Positions 8,568 to 16,542 of a DNA stretch of 41,717 nt are shown here, one piece after another. The notes beneath the pieces were generated by a model, which did not search any database, was not told the origin of the DNA, and saw only the letters and a list, made by a program, of their open reading frames with translations. Source of the stretch: a candidate division NC10 bacterium CSP1-5. GTDB lineage: Bacteria; Methylomirabilota; Methylomirabilia; Methylomirabilales; CSP1-5. Location: contig LDXR01000021.1 of NCBI GenBank assembly GCA_001443495.1, positions 1-41,717 of the forward strand, written 5' to 3'. A program made the position numbers and the translations under genes. The first letter of the stretch is position 1. Every line of letters begins with the position of its first letter.

Positions 8568-10250
8568 TCACGGGCTCCGATTGCTTACCAGGGCAAAGGT
8601 CGATCCCCTATAGTAATAGTCTGCGACGCGCGTGAGCGGGAGGTTGCCTCTCCGTACGAGCTCATCGTAGCTCTGTTTGGCGAGCAGGGCAAAGACCTGC
8701 CCGTCGGAGCGGAAGGTGGCGGCCACCTCGTCGATGGTCGTAAGGTGTGGCACGGGAGCAGGTCGATCGAGGTAATAGACGATGTCCGCCCACCCCGGGC
8801 CGCCGGGGTTGAGGACCAAGGGCGAGTGACCGACGATCGCCCGGAGCTGCCGGCTGATCGGGATGGCGGAGTCGTACCGATCCATCGCGGGGTAGAAGAG
8901 CTGCACATGTCCAAAGGTGATCGCCATGGAGACCGCCAGGACACTCGTAAAGATGGCCTGCGGTCGGCTCCTGAGCGCGGTGTATAGCACAGCCACGCAA
9001 CCGGCGCCGACGAGAAGGGCGAAGGGGAGTGACCAGAAGTCCACAGGGATGCGGAAGCGTCTTTCAAGGACCGAAGGACCGGTAAGGAAGATCGCGAAGG
9101 TGACGATGACCAAGAGGATCGCCGTGATCCGGAGGAATCGGTCCTCGACCGACTTACTCCCTCTCGAGCCGGACAGGAGATGATCCCAGTATCGCGCCAG
9201 CAATAGGGCGAAGGGTGGTACAAGATACACGAGGAAGCGTTCGCTCTTGGCTGATGGCAGGCTGAGGAGGAAGAAGTAGCCGAGACCCCATAGGCGGATC
9301 AAGAGGTCCTCTTCGGTGGCGTGGGACGAGCGGCCGATCCAGAGGGAGAGAAGTACAGACGGGAGGAAAAGGCTCCAGGGGAAGAACTCGGCACACAGCG
9401 CGTAGACATAGAACAGCGGCTTCTTGCCGCCATACCATGAACCGTGGGGGAGGCGCGCCAGATTCTCCTGGAGAAAAAAGTGTCGGTTGAATCCTTCACC
9501 CAAACTCCAGTAGTACGTCCCTGTAATAAGGAGGAAACCCACCAGGCCGGCGATAAGAAGCGGGATCTCCGCAAGGCTCTTGGATCGCCGCGTCACCAGC
9601 AAAAAGGCGAGCGCCACGACCCCGGGCAGAATGAAGGCCACGGGGCCCTTCAACATGGCCGCCACCGCCATGGACAGAAAGGCAAGGCTGAGGTAGCCGA
9701 GCCTGCGCCCGCCTCCCCGATACGTCAGATAGAAGGCGAAGACTGCGAGGGTCATCCAGAACCCAAGCGGAATGTCGAATCTTGCCTTGTGGGCGTAAAA
9801 CACGGAAGCCGTGGTGGTGGTCGTAATGAGGGCCGCCACGAGCCCAACCCGCCGATTGAACAGCGCCTTGCCGCAATAGTACACAAGGAGCATCGTCGCA
9901 ACCCCGAAGGTTGCGGTGGGAAAACGGACGGCGAACTCGGTCGGGCCCCAGAGGAGCATGGAAAGGCCGATCTGCCAGAAAAAGAGCGGGGGTTTGTTCC
10001 AATAAGGGTCTCCCTCGTACACGAGGCGCAGCCAATCCCCGGTTGAAAGAATCCTTCGGGCAATCGAGGCATACATCGCCTCGTCACCTCTGAGCGCGAT
10101 TCCCTGGTGGTGGTAGTAGACAAAGAGCCCCCAGAGGGACAAGAGGGTGACGAGCATCCACTCCCTTTCCAGCACGTGGGAAAGGTCGAACCGACGCCTC
10201 GCGTTCAGGCTCGATGCTGCCGTGACCTTCTCTCGCGCCCGGAACACCAT
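8568..10250 (-). CDS. GT39/ArnT-like integral membrane glycosyltransferase
   Basis: A 560-residue polytopic membrane protein of the ArnT/PMT (GT39, GT-C fold) type. These enzymes move a sugar from a polyprenyl-phosphate carrier to lipid A, protein or another acceptor on the periplasmic face. The first periplasmic loop has the acidic pair of the family (RGDEAMYASIARR) and then NKPPLFFWQ. About eleven to twelve hydrophobic segments follow, then a soluble C-terminal domain. The frame opens at 10433, but the first 61 residues include a CxxC segment and lack family likeness; the ATG at 10250 with a G-rich stretch before it is preferred. Acceptor and donor are unknown. Confidence 0.85.
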   Translation of the reverse strand: MVFRAREKVTAASSLNARRRFDLSHVLEREWMLVTLLSLWGLFVYYHHQGIALRGDEAMYASIARRILSTGDWLRLVYEGDPYWNKPPLFFWQIGLSMLLWGPTEFAVRFPTATFGVATMLLVYYCGKALFNRRVGLVAALITTTTTASVFYAHKARFDIPLGFWMTLAVFAFYLTYRGGGRRLGYLSLAFLSMAVAAMLKGPVAFILPGVVALAFLLVTRRSKSLAEIPLLIAGLVGFLLITGTYYWSLGEGFNRHFFLQENLARLPHGSWYGGKKPLFYVYALCAEFFPWSLFLPSVLLSLWIGRSSHATEEDLLIRLWGLGYFFLLSLPSAKSERFLVYLVPPFALLLARYWDHLLSGSRGSKSVEDRFLRITAILLVIVTFAIFLTGPSVLERRFRIPVDFWSLPFALLVGAGCVAVLYTALRSRPQAIFTSVLAVSMAITFGHVQLFYPAMDRYDSAIPISRQLRAIVGHSPLVLNPGGPGWADIVYYLDRPAPVPHLTTIDEVAATFRSDGQVFALLAKQSYDELVRRGNLPLTRVADYYYRGSTFALVSNRSP

Positions 10251-10694
10251 TCCCCCCAAGAGTCCCGAAGAACAGAGTCGGGTTCTTGCGTCTGTTGGTT
10301 CTGCCTCAGATTTCTTCCGTGAGTAAGGATAGGGGGCGAAGGCCTCAGCGTCAAGCGGCGGCTGAGAGAATTTCGATGTGGCTCGCCGTGCCGACCGTGG
10401 AAGAGTGTTCCCACATCGATGGCAGCGCGCCACCGACCGGTTTGCTGGATCTGCTCTTGGGCCGGTGGCGAGCGGGGTCAGGCCATGCTACCATAGGCGT
10501 CAGTTGCGACCGGTGTCCCTTCGCCTATGTTGGCCGCCAATGAACTGGGCCCGAGGGATGCATCTATTGCGCGAGCTGTTGGAACGCCTCTGCCCGCCTC
10601 GTCTCCTTCACCTCTTGGATACCTTGGTCCGCGCAATTGAGCAGGCCGGAATCGTCCGGGAGTGCATGCTGCGCTGGAGGAGAAGACTTCAGAT
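10251..10694. other. Intergenic region between divergent genes (444 bp)
   Basis: No convincing gene is seen. Open frames here are short and overlap the extended, unlikely start of the glycosyltransferase frame. A weak promoter-like pair on the plus strand, TTGCGA (10504-10509) and TATGTT (10526-10531) with 16 bp between, could serve the methyltransferase gene. Nothing else stands out. Confidence 0.4.
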
Positions 10695-11480
10695 ATGCTG
10701 AAACAAGGGGTGACACGCCTGTACATTTTTTGGCTATACATCCCGCTTCGCAGGCTTGCCCATGCCTGCCGAGATTCAAGCCGTAGGCTCAGGGCCGCCT
10801 TAGGGTTGAAACCTTCCCGGGCGTCTGACGGTGGCTCCATACTCCCATCGCTGCCGTGGAAGAGTCTGTGCAGCCCTTCCGGCACAACCTTCAAGGAGCT
10901 CAAGAAGGTGGACGGGAATGTCAATGTGGCTGAATTGGCCGTACTAAATGCGTTGTGCCGCACACTGAAGCCCAAGAGTATCATGGAGATAGGGACATTT
11001 GATGGCAGGACGACCCTGAATCTTGCCCTGAACTCAAGTGCGCGGGTATTCACGCTCGATCTCCCCTCCAATGCGGAGACCGTGTTTCAGGTTACAGGCG
11101 CAGATGAAAAGTATGTCAAGAAGCAGTTCCCTGGCGCCCGCTTTTCATCGCCTCCGAATAACAGCCTCCCCTGTGTTGGCAGAATTACCCAACTGTACGG
11201 CGACTCAGGGTCGTTTGACTTCTCTCCGTGGTATGGGAAGATCGACCTTGTCTTTCTGGACGGCGCGCATAATTATGAGTATGTGGTCAGTGATACCAAT
11301 ATTGCGCTGAGGCTGTTAAGGCCAGAAGGTGGGATCATAGTATGGCACGATTACGGGGTATGGCCCGATGTCACCAAAGCGCTTCACGAACTGAGGAAGA
11401 AAATGCCATGGCTCCCGCTGGTTCACATCAGAGATACGAGCCTCGTCGTATCTATCCGCACCACGGATGACAATCGATAA
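10695..11480 (+). CDS. Class I SAM-dependent methyltransferase
   Basis: A 261-residue protein with the Rossmann-type methyltransferase core: motif I IMEIGTFDGRTT, the acidic FTLDLP strand, DLVFLDGAHNYEYV and GGIIVWHDYG. This pattern is that of the Methyltransf_24/cephalosporin-hydroxylase-like group, often found with surface polysaccharide genes. The ATG at 10695 follows GGAGGAG by 12 bases; a GTG at 10662 is the alternative. Base composition is somewhat less GC-rich than the neighbours. Its 3' end abuts the truncated thioesterase remnant, which suggests that the gene came in by recombination. Substrate unknown; a sugar or glycolipid role with the adjacent glycosyltransferase is a guess. Confidence 0.82.
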   Translation: MLKQGVTRLYIFWLYIPLRRLAHACRDSSRRLRAALGLKPSRASDGGSILPSLPWKSLCSPSGTTFKELKKVDGNVNVAELAVLNALCRTLKPKSIMEIGTFDGRTTLNLALNSSARVFTLDLPSNAETVFQVTGADEKYVKKQFPGARFSSPPNNSLPCVGRITQLYGDSGSFDFSPWYGKIDLVFLDGAHNYEYVVSDTNIALRLLRPEGGIIVWHDYGVWPDVTKALHELRKKMPWLPLVHIRDTSLVVSIRTTDDNR

Positions 11481-11690
11481 GGAAAATCATCACCATGGCT
11501 CAACTGGCCAGCACCCCGGTGGGGATGGAAGTCAGAGCGGTCGTCCGCTTGGGTGGGGTCAACGACCGGAGGCTGACATTTATGTTTGAGACTTTCGACG
11601 CGGTAGAGAAGATCTGCGAAGGAATCCACGAGCGCTACATTATCGATATCGAATGGTTCAAACGGCGAATCGACAGAAGCTGCGGAAGGT
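11474..11690 (+). pseudogene. C-terminal remnant of a FlK-like (hotdog) thioesterase
   Basis: The frame from about 11474 reads like the second half of fluoroacetyl-CoA-type thioesterases: QLASTPVGMEVRA, then FETFDAVEKICEG, then IHERYIIDIEWF. In the family the segment is HLAATPVGM and then GEGTHERF. The N-terminal half, with the other catalytic residues, is missing: upstream bases belong to the methyltransferase. The position of the catalytic His in the HLAATP segment reads Gln (CAA). The frame runs on past the normal C-terminus towards 11917, opposite a real gene. I read this as a decayed fragment left at a recombination joint. Confidence 0.5.
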
Positions 11691-11719
11691 GGGTTGACGG
11701 GCTTCCTGGGGGGACGTGC

Positions 11720-12277
11720 TCAAAAGGAGAGCAACGCCGTGGAATTGATGTTATAGCCCCTGAGCCGCCAGTCCGCCCCATCCCAGATAAAGGTCAGGAT
11801 CTCGCTGGCATCCCCCTTTTCGAACCGGGACGCGTACTGCAGTATAACGGAGTATCCGCTCGAGAAGTTCGTCGTAGTTCGCCATCCCGCGAGCGAGCGT
11901 CGCATCAATCTTCCTAGTCTGTCCCCGACACCGTGCATCATCTGATGGTGGTCCTCCTGAGAGAGCCCTTCTCGAAAGACGGGGGAGGCGGCGAGGTAAA
12001 TATCGTCAAAAGCTGCTCGCTCTTGGAGGAGAAAGTAACGATTGGCCGCCCACATTGCCCCGTCCCGATTGTTAGTGGTGAGATACCACCAAAATAGGGA
12101 GCCCGCGATAACAAGCAGTGCGAGGGAAACGTTCATGAGGCTCAAGACCCTTCGCCTCTTGGGCTTGGCCGTTCTGGAGGCCCCCCTGCGTGTCGCCAAA
12201 TCGGAGGCAGGGTATCCGCAATTCTTACAGTTGGGCACGTGATCAGACGTGAGGTATCCGCATTTCCGACACTTCAT
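11720..12277 (-). CDS. Zinc-ribbon membrane protein with extracytoplasmic domain
   Basis: A 185-residue protein with an N-terminal zinc ribbon (MKCRKCGYLT then CKNCGY, four Cys in two CxxC pairs), a basic stretch (KPKRRRV), one membrane helix (SLALLVIAGSLFWWYL), and a soluble domain predicted outside the cytoplasm. The latter (from WAANRYFLLQERAAF to WRLRGYNINS) resembles the DUF4019 type; this is a weak call. The ATG at 12277 is preferred over 12457: it has GGAGG upstream and puts the ribbon at the N-terminus. A second zinc-ribbon membrane protein lies at 26815-27762. Confidence 0.7.
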   Translation of the reverse strand: MKCRKCGYLTSDHVPNCKNCGYPASDLATRRGASRTAKPKRRRVLSLMNVSLALLVIAGSLFWWYLTTNNRDGAMWAANRYFLLQERAAFDDIYLAASPVFREGLSQEDHHQMMHGVGDRLGRLMRRSLAGWRTTTNFSSGYSVILQYASRFEKGDASEILTFIWDGADWRLRGYNINSTALLSF

Positions 12278-12458
12278 TATGGTATTGCCTCCACTGCATA
12301 TAATTGGTTCAATTTTTGTGCCAATCGCTTGCGGTCCTCTTCGGTCTCCCCGCGTCTTCTGCTCAAGGTTTTGGGTATGGGCCGTTGCCGCCGGATGGCA
12401 GCTGGCAGGATCGCTCTCTTGCGGCGCGCTTCGGCCTGCGCTCTGATGGGGCGACATT

Positions 12459-13532
12459 TCAGCGTGTCACCGCGACGCGGAGCACCCGATCGTCGTCCGG
12501 CGATGACGAGCCGCGGCCGTCGCGGTTATTCGTCAGTACATACAGCGCACGATCAGGACCCTCCACGACATCCCGCAACCGGCCGAAATCCTCGATGAGC
12601 CGCTCCTGCCGGACGACCGCCAGCCCGTTCTCGTTGAGGATGAGCATCCGAAGCTGGCTCGCGCGGAGGGCAGCGAAGAGGAATCTTCCCGTCCATGGCC
12701 CGCCGGAGATAAAGGCGGCCCCCGATGGCGCCCAGGTCTCCCGACCGCTGTGCGTGAGCGGGGCGATGTATCGGGAGTCCCGCTCGTGTCCGTCTCCTGT
12801 CACGTCCGGCCACCCATAATTGCCGGCAGGGCGGATGACGTTCACCTCATCCTGGCAGCAGCCGCGCTCCCCGCTCGGTCCGTGTTCGGTCGCGTAGAGG
12901 CGCTTGGTCTCAGGGTGCCAGGCAAGCCCTTGAACGTTGCGGTGACCCAGGGAGTAGACGGGGGAGCCGGCCATGGGATTGTCCCGGGGGATTCCGCCAT
13001 CTGGCGTGACGCGCAGGATCTTTCCGGCCAAGGATTGCGGGTTCTGGGCGAGGTCCATCTTTTGCGCATCTCCGGTTCCGATGTAGAGCATCCCGTCAGG
13101 CCCAAAGGCGATCCGGCCGCCGTCGTGCACGAACGCCCCGGGGATGTCGTCGAGGATGATCCGATCCCGGATGAGGCGCCCATCCTGTTCCCGCAGCCGC
13201 TCCACGCGATTGCGCAGCCCGTTGGCGTCGTACGTGTAATAGACGTAGACGAATGGCCGGCGGGGGAATCCAGGGTCCAGCGCGAGCCCCAAGAGCCCCC
13301 CTTCCCCCACGTGCGCTACCGGGAGGACAGCGACGGGGTTGGGGTCGAGGCGGCCATTCCGGATCATCCGCACCCGTCCTGGCCGCTCCGTGATGAGCAC
13401 GCGGCCATCGGGCGAAAACGCGATCGCCCATGGGATCTCCAGCCCGCGGGCGTAGATCGTCACCTGAGATCCGGAGAACGCCGGAGAAGTGATCAGGAGC
13501 CCCAAGAACATCGCAGCCATGAGACGGTGCAT
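12459..13532 (-). CDS. PQQ-dependent aldose (sugar) dehydrogenase, soluble type
   Basis: A 357-residue periplasmic protein of the GSDH/YliI-Asd type, a six-bladed propeller that oxidises aldoses with pyrroloquinoline quinone. A signal peptide ends near residue 20. Family landmarks are GLEIPWAIAFSPDGR, EGGLLGLALDPGF, DGGRIAFGPDGMLYIGTGD, SLGHRNVQGLAWHP, ATEHGPSGERG followed by DEVNVI, and NYGWPDV. A CC pair in the GERGCCQDE loop is unusual. The ATG at 13532 has GAGGAG 7 bases upstream. No PQQ synthesis genes are in the window. The next gene downstream on the strand is the zinc-ribbon protein. Confidence 0.9.
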   Translation of the reverse strand: MHRLMAAMFLGLLITSPAFSGSQVTIYARGLEIPWAIAFSPDGRVLITERPGRVRMIRNGRLDPNPVAVLPVAHVGEGGLLGLALDPGFPRRPFVYVYYTYDANGLRNRVERLREQDGRLIRDRIILDDIPGAFVHDGGRIAFGPDGMLYIGTGDAQKMDLAQNPQSLAGKILRVTPDGGIPRDNPMAGSPVYSLGHRNVQGLAWHPETKRLYATEHGPSGERGCCQDEVNVIRPAGNYGWPDVTGDGHERDSRYIAPLTHSGRETWAPSGAAFISGGPWTGRFLFAALRASQLRMLILNENGLAVVRQERLIEDFGRLRDVVEGPDRALYVLTNNRDGRGSSSPDDDRVLRVAVTR

Positions 13533-13542
13533 CTTTCACTCC

Positions 13543-13893
13543 TCACTGAGAAGGGCGGGATAGATCCATCTCGAAGCCGATGACGGTCACGATGTCGTCA
13601 GAACGAACCTCGCCGAGCACCCGACTCATGGCGGCCAGCAGTCCCTCCTTGGTTCGACAGAGGGGTTCGTGTTCATAGACCATAAGTTCGTCCGGGATGT
13701 CTGTCACCTGGGCCACCATCACAAAGGCCACGCGGGCCTGTGCGACGACATCGTGATCGTGGCCGTGAGGGCACACGCAGAGGCTGATCGTCTCTCCCGG
13801 AAGAAGGCCCTTCTGGGACCATTCCAGGCCTCGACGAACGGTGATGTTGAGCCCCCGATGGAAGGTACCGCTGATAAAGTGCAGCGTCTTCAT
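13543..13893 (-). CDS. Small hypothetical protein (116 aa)
   Basis: A 116-residue soluble protein that I cannot place. The start (MKTLHFISGTFHRGLNITVRRG) and the later alternation of strands faintly recall ASCH/PUA-like folds, which bind RNA or nucleotides. It contains CVCPHGHDHD, a Cys/His cluster that could bind a metal. It lies 10 bp upstream of the PQQ dehydrogenase gene on the same strand and is probably in one transcript with it. No strong ribosome site is visible before the ATG at 13893. Confidence 0.65.
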   Translation of the reverse strand: MKTLHFISGTFHRGLNITVRRGLEWSQKGLLPGETISLCVCPHGHDHDVVAQARVAFVMVAQVTDIPDELMVYEHEPLCRTKEGLLAAMSRVLGEVRSDDIVTVIGFEMDLSRPSQ

Positions 13894-14164
13894 TCACCGT
13901 GTGGTTTCTTCGAGGAACGTTGCTCGATCTCGTCCGGCGGCAGGGGGCTTTCGTTTGAGCCGCGACCGTCCACGCCTGTTGTGTGGGACTATCGGCCCCA
14001 ACGGCCCACCAACAATAATGGGCACGGTCACCTCCGGTCAAGGCGTTTCGAGACGAGAGAGGCTCGGGGCCTCGGAGCTTTCATTCTCCCGGCAGATCGC
14101 GTAGACTAGGAGTGAGATCAATCTTCGCGCTTTCCCCGGAGCATTGTGTGGTGAGGATCGTGTC

Positions 14165-15220
14165 ATGAGAACGGGTGCGTTCCCCTGCGGAGCGTTGCTC
14201 GGATGCGCAGCCATTGTGGGCGCGCTGAGTCGCATCGCCGAGGCGCACGAGAAGTGGTTCCTCGAGGCCGAGGCCTACTCGCTTCAGGTGCGAGAAGCAC
14301 TCGCCGATCCCCGGGTGTGGCTCGCGATTGGAGGGCCGATCGTGCTCTGGGCCGTCGCGATGGTCCTCTGGCAGTGGCGGCAAAAGCGCTCGTTCGTACC
14401 CGGCCCCGGAACACTGGGCGGGAGGCCCGAGGCCCGGGAGGGGCTGTATGCCTTCATGCCGTTAGTCCTCGCCGTCCATCTCGGTGTCCCCCTGCTGGTC
14501 AACGGCCTGAATCACACCTTGTTCGCCCCCAACAACGACCTCGAGGGGGTCTGGGCCCACCTCTTGACCCTGGGGCAGATCGGGGTCGCGCTGGGCCTCT
14601 TCTACGGGACGCCGACCCGCGTCGCCGCTCTCTTCCTGGCGCTCATGTGGGGAGTGGGTCTCTTTGTGGTCGGCGTCGAGCCAATGCTCGAGGCGATCCA
14701 CATCCTGGGCTTCAGCGCGTTTTTCTATTGTGCCGGACGAGGACCCCTTGCGGTGGACAGGGCGCTCTTCCCCAAATGGGAGCCGGGCCCGGCTCTGCTG
14801 ACCTGGGCCGTGCCGCTCCTGCGGGTTGGGATCGGCCTCAGCCTCATCGTTGTGGCGTTCACGGAGAAGTTGTTCAACGTCCCCATGGCTGTGGCCTTCT
14901 TGGCCGAGTACCCCCTGAACTTCCTCCCCGCCCTGGGTATCCCCATCTCGGATGCCCAGTTTCTGTTGATGATCGGTGCCGTTGAGCTTTTCGTGGGCCT
15001 CTGCATCCTGAGCGGAGTCTTCCTTCGCGACGTCATTGTCATCGCTTGGTTCCCGTTTAACCTCACCCTGGGAATTTTTGGTCTGGATGAGCTGGTGGGA
15101 CACCTCCCTTTTTACGGGGCGATGGCGCTCTTTTTTCTCTGGGGTACGACGCATCGAGAGAATCTCGAGGCGTGGGAGCGGGGGATCCTGCGCCCGTCAC
15201 TCGGGGCCCTCCTGCGGTAG
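14165..15220 (+). CDS. DoxX-like multi-pass membrane protein with N-terminal HEKWF motif
   Basis: A 351-residue membrane protein. After a signal-like helix comes IAEAHEKWF; cleavage after AEA would expose His as the first periplasmic residue. Related DoxX-like proteins have a similar HxKWF start. About nine hydrophobic segments follow, including the DoxX-like region (LLRVGIGLSLIVVAFTEKLF, then AVELFVGLCILSG). DoxX relatives take part in quinone or thiol redox processes, but function in this subgroup is unknown. The ATG at 14165 is preferred over a GTG/ATG-poor start at 14144. The threonine synthase gene follows after 63 bp. Confidence 0.72.
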   Translation: MRTGAFPCGALLGCAAIVGALSRIAEAHEKWFLEAEAYSLQVREALADPRVWLAIGGPIVLWAVAMVLWQWRQKRSFVPGPGTLGGRPEAREGLYAFMPLVLAVHLGVPLLVNGLNHTLFAPNNDLEGVWAHLLTLGQIGVALGLFYGTPTRVAALFLALMWGVGLFVVGVEPMLEAIHILGFSAFFYCAGRGPLAVDRALFPKWEPGPALLTWAVPLLRVGIGLSLIVVAFTEKLFNVPMAVAFLAEYPLNFLPALGIPISDAQFLLMIGAVELFVGLCILSGVFLRDVIVIAWFPFNLTLGIFGLDELVGHLPFYGAMALFFLWGTTHRENLEAWERGILRPSLGALLR

Positions 15221-15283
15221 GAAGAGAAGATGGAAGCCACGCTGAGGTCTTTCGTCCTGGGCAAGTAGTGAGGGGAGTTTGAT

Positions 15284-16525
15284 GTGGGTAAGGTAACAGG
15301 ACTTCGGTGTCCGAGGTGCACGACCGGCTACCCCGTCGAGATCGAGGGGCGCCTGTGCGAGCGGTGCCGCTATATCCTGGAGGTGGAAGTCGACCTCAGC
15401 GAGCTTCACACGAAAAGGCCGGACTATTTCTTGAATCGCGCCGAGAGGAGTATCTGGAGGTGGAGGGAGTTTCTCCCGATCGAGAAGGAGGGGGCCATCG
15501 TGACCCTCGGCGAAGGTGGCACGCCACTTGTGCCTGTAGAGAGACTGCGTCGCGACGTGGGTGGGGCCGAGGTCTATCTGAAGAACGACACCGTGCTTCC
15601 CACGGGCTCGCTCAAGGACCGCTCCAATGCCGTTGCGATCTCTCGCGCGATCGAGGAGGGTCGCGCGGTAGCGGCCGTGGCCTCGACCGGCAATGCCGCC
15701 GCCTCGGTGGCTGCCTACGCCGCTCGCGCGGGTCTCGAGAGTGTCGTCTTCGTCCCGGAGGCTACGGCGCCCGAGAAGGTGGTCCAGGCGGCTTCCTATG
15801 GCGCGCGCATTGTCCGGGTGCAGGCGGACTTCGATGGAACGGCACGCGTGTACGGCCAGGCGCTCAAAGCGTTCGGCTGGTACAGCTGTGACTCGTCAAA
15901 CCCGTGGCGGAACGAGGGGAAGAAAAGTTACGCCTACGAGATCTGGGCCGACCTCGGCGGCCGCGTGCCCGACTGGATCATTCATCCGACCGCAGGAGGG
16001 GTCGGCGCCGCCGCTTGCTGGAAGGGGTTCAACGAGCTGTATGGGCTGGGGTGGATCGACCGGCTTCCAAGGATTGCCGCGGCTCAGCCGGCGGCCTGCG
16101 CCCCCGTGGTCCGAGCCCTCGATGCAGGGTGGGATGAGATCCGGCCCGTCGAGGCGGAACAGACCATCGCGGAGAGCATCCGGGTAGGAAGCCCCTCCAC
16201 CATGGCCTGGTGCGCCCTTCGCGCCGTCCGGGAGTCACGCGGGACGGCGGTGGCCCTTTCGGAGTCAGAGATCGAGAGGGGCCAGGTCCTCGTGGCAAGA
16301 GAGGCCGGGATCTTTGCCGAGCCGGCGGGGGCGGTTTCCTTCGGGGCAGCGATGCGCCTAGCGCACGAGGGGATCCTCCGCCCGGAACATCTCGTTGTGG
16401 TGGTGATCACCGGCCATGGCTTGAAGCAGCCCCGGACGGGCCTCGCCCTTCCAGCCGCGATTCCGCCCGACCTTCGTCTGATCGAACAGGCCCTTCAAGT
16501 TCGATGCCGAACACCTAATACCTAA
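15284..16525 (+). CDS. thrC: Threonine synthase (PLP fold type II) with N-terminal zinc ribbon
   Basis: A 413-residue PLP enzyme of the threonine synthase family, which converts O-phosphohomoserine to threonine. An N-terminal CPRC/CERC ribbon (residues 9-28) precedes the catalytic domain. The PLP lysine should be K111 in TGSLKDRSN; most threonine synthases read SFKDRG here, so the loop is divergent. STGNAAASVAAYAAR forms the phosphate loop. The GTG at 15284 is preceded by GGGGAG. The last codons and the TAA stop (16523-16525) lie inside a 7-bp word array, so the tail TPNT is probably repeat-derived. A related PLP lyase activity cannot be excluded. Confidence 0.85.
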   Translation: MGKVTGLRCPRCTTGYPVEIEGRLCERCRYILEVEVDLSELHTKRPDYFLNRAERSIWRWREFLPIEKEGAIVTLGEGGTPLVPVERLRRDVGGAEVYLKNDTVLPTGSLKDRSNAVAISRAIEEGRAVAAVASTGNAAASVAAYAARAGLESVVFVPEATAPEKVVQAASYGARIVRVQADFDGTARVYGQALKAFGWYSCDSSNPWRNEGKKSYAYEIWADLGGRVPDWIIHPTAGGVGAAACWKGFNELYGLGWIDRLPRIAAAQPAACAPVVRALDAGWDEIRPVEAEQTIAESIRVGSPSTMAWCALRAVRESRGTAVALSESEIERGQVLVAREAGIFAEPAGAVSFGAAMRLAHEGILRPEHLVVVVITGHGLKQPRTGLALPAAIPPDLRLIEQALQVRCRTPNT

Positions 16526-16537
16526 TACCCAACACCC
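16510..16537. repeat. Four tandem 7-bp words, AAYACCY
   Basis: Four contiguous heptamers start at 16510, 16517, 16524 and 16531, all of form AAYACCY. They cover the stop codon of threonine synthase and most of the 17-bp gap to the convergent MEMO gene. No reverse-complement arm is seen. Confidence 0.75.
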
Positions 16538-16542
16538 AGGCG

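Noticed and set aside
10251-10433. N-terminal CxxC segment (MARCHRCGN) in front of the glycosyltransferase
   Set aside because: Only one Cys pair, no family likeness, and a good ATG exists at 10250; probably non-coding upstream sequence.
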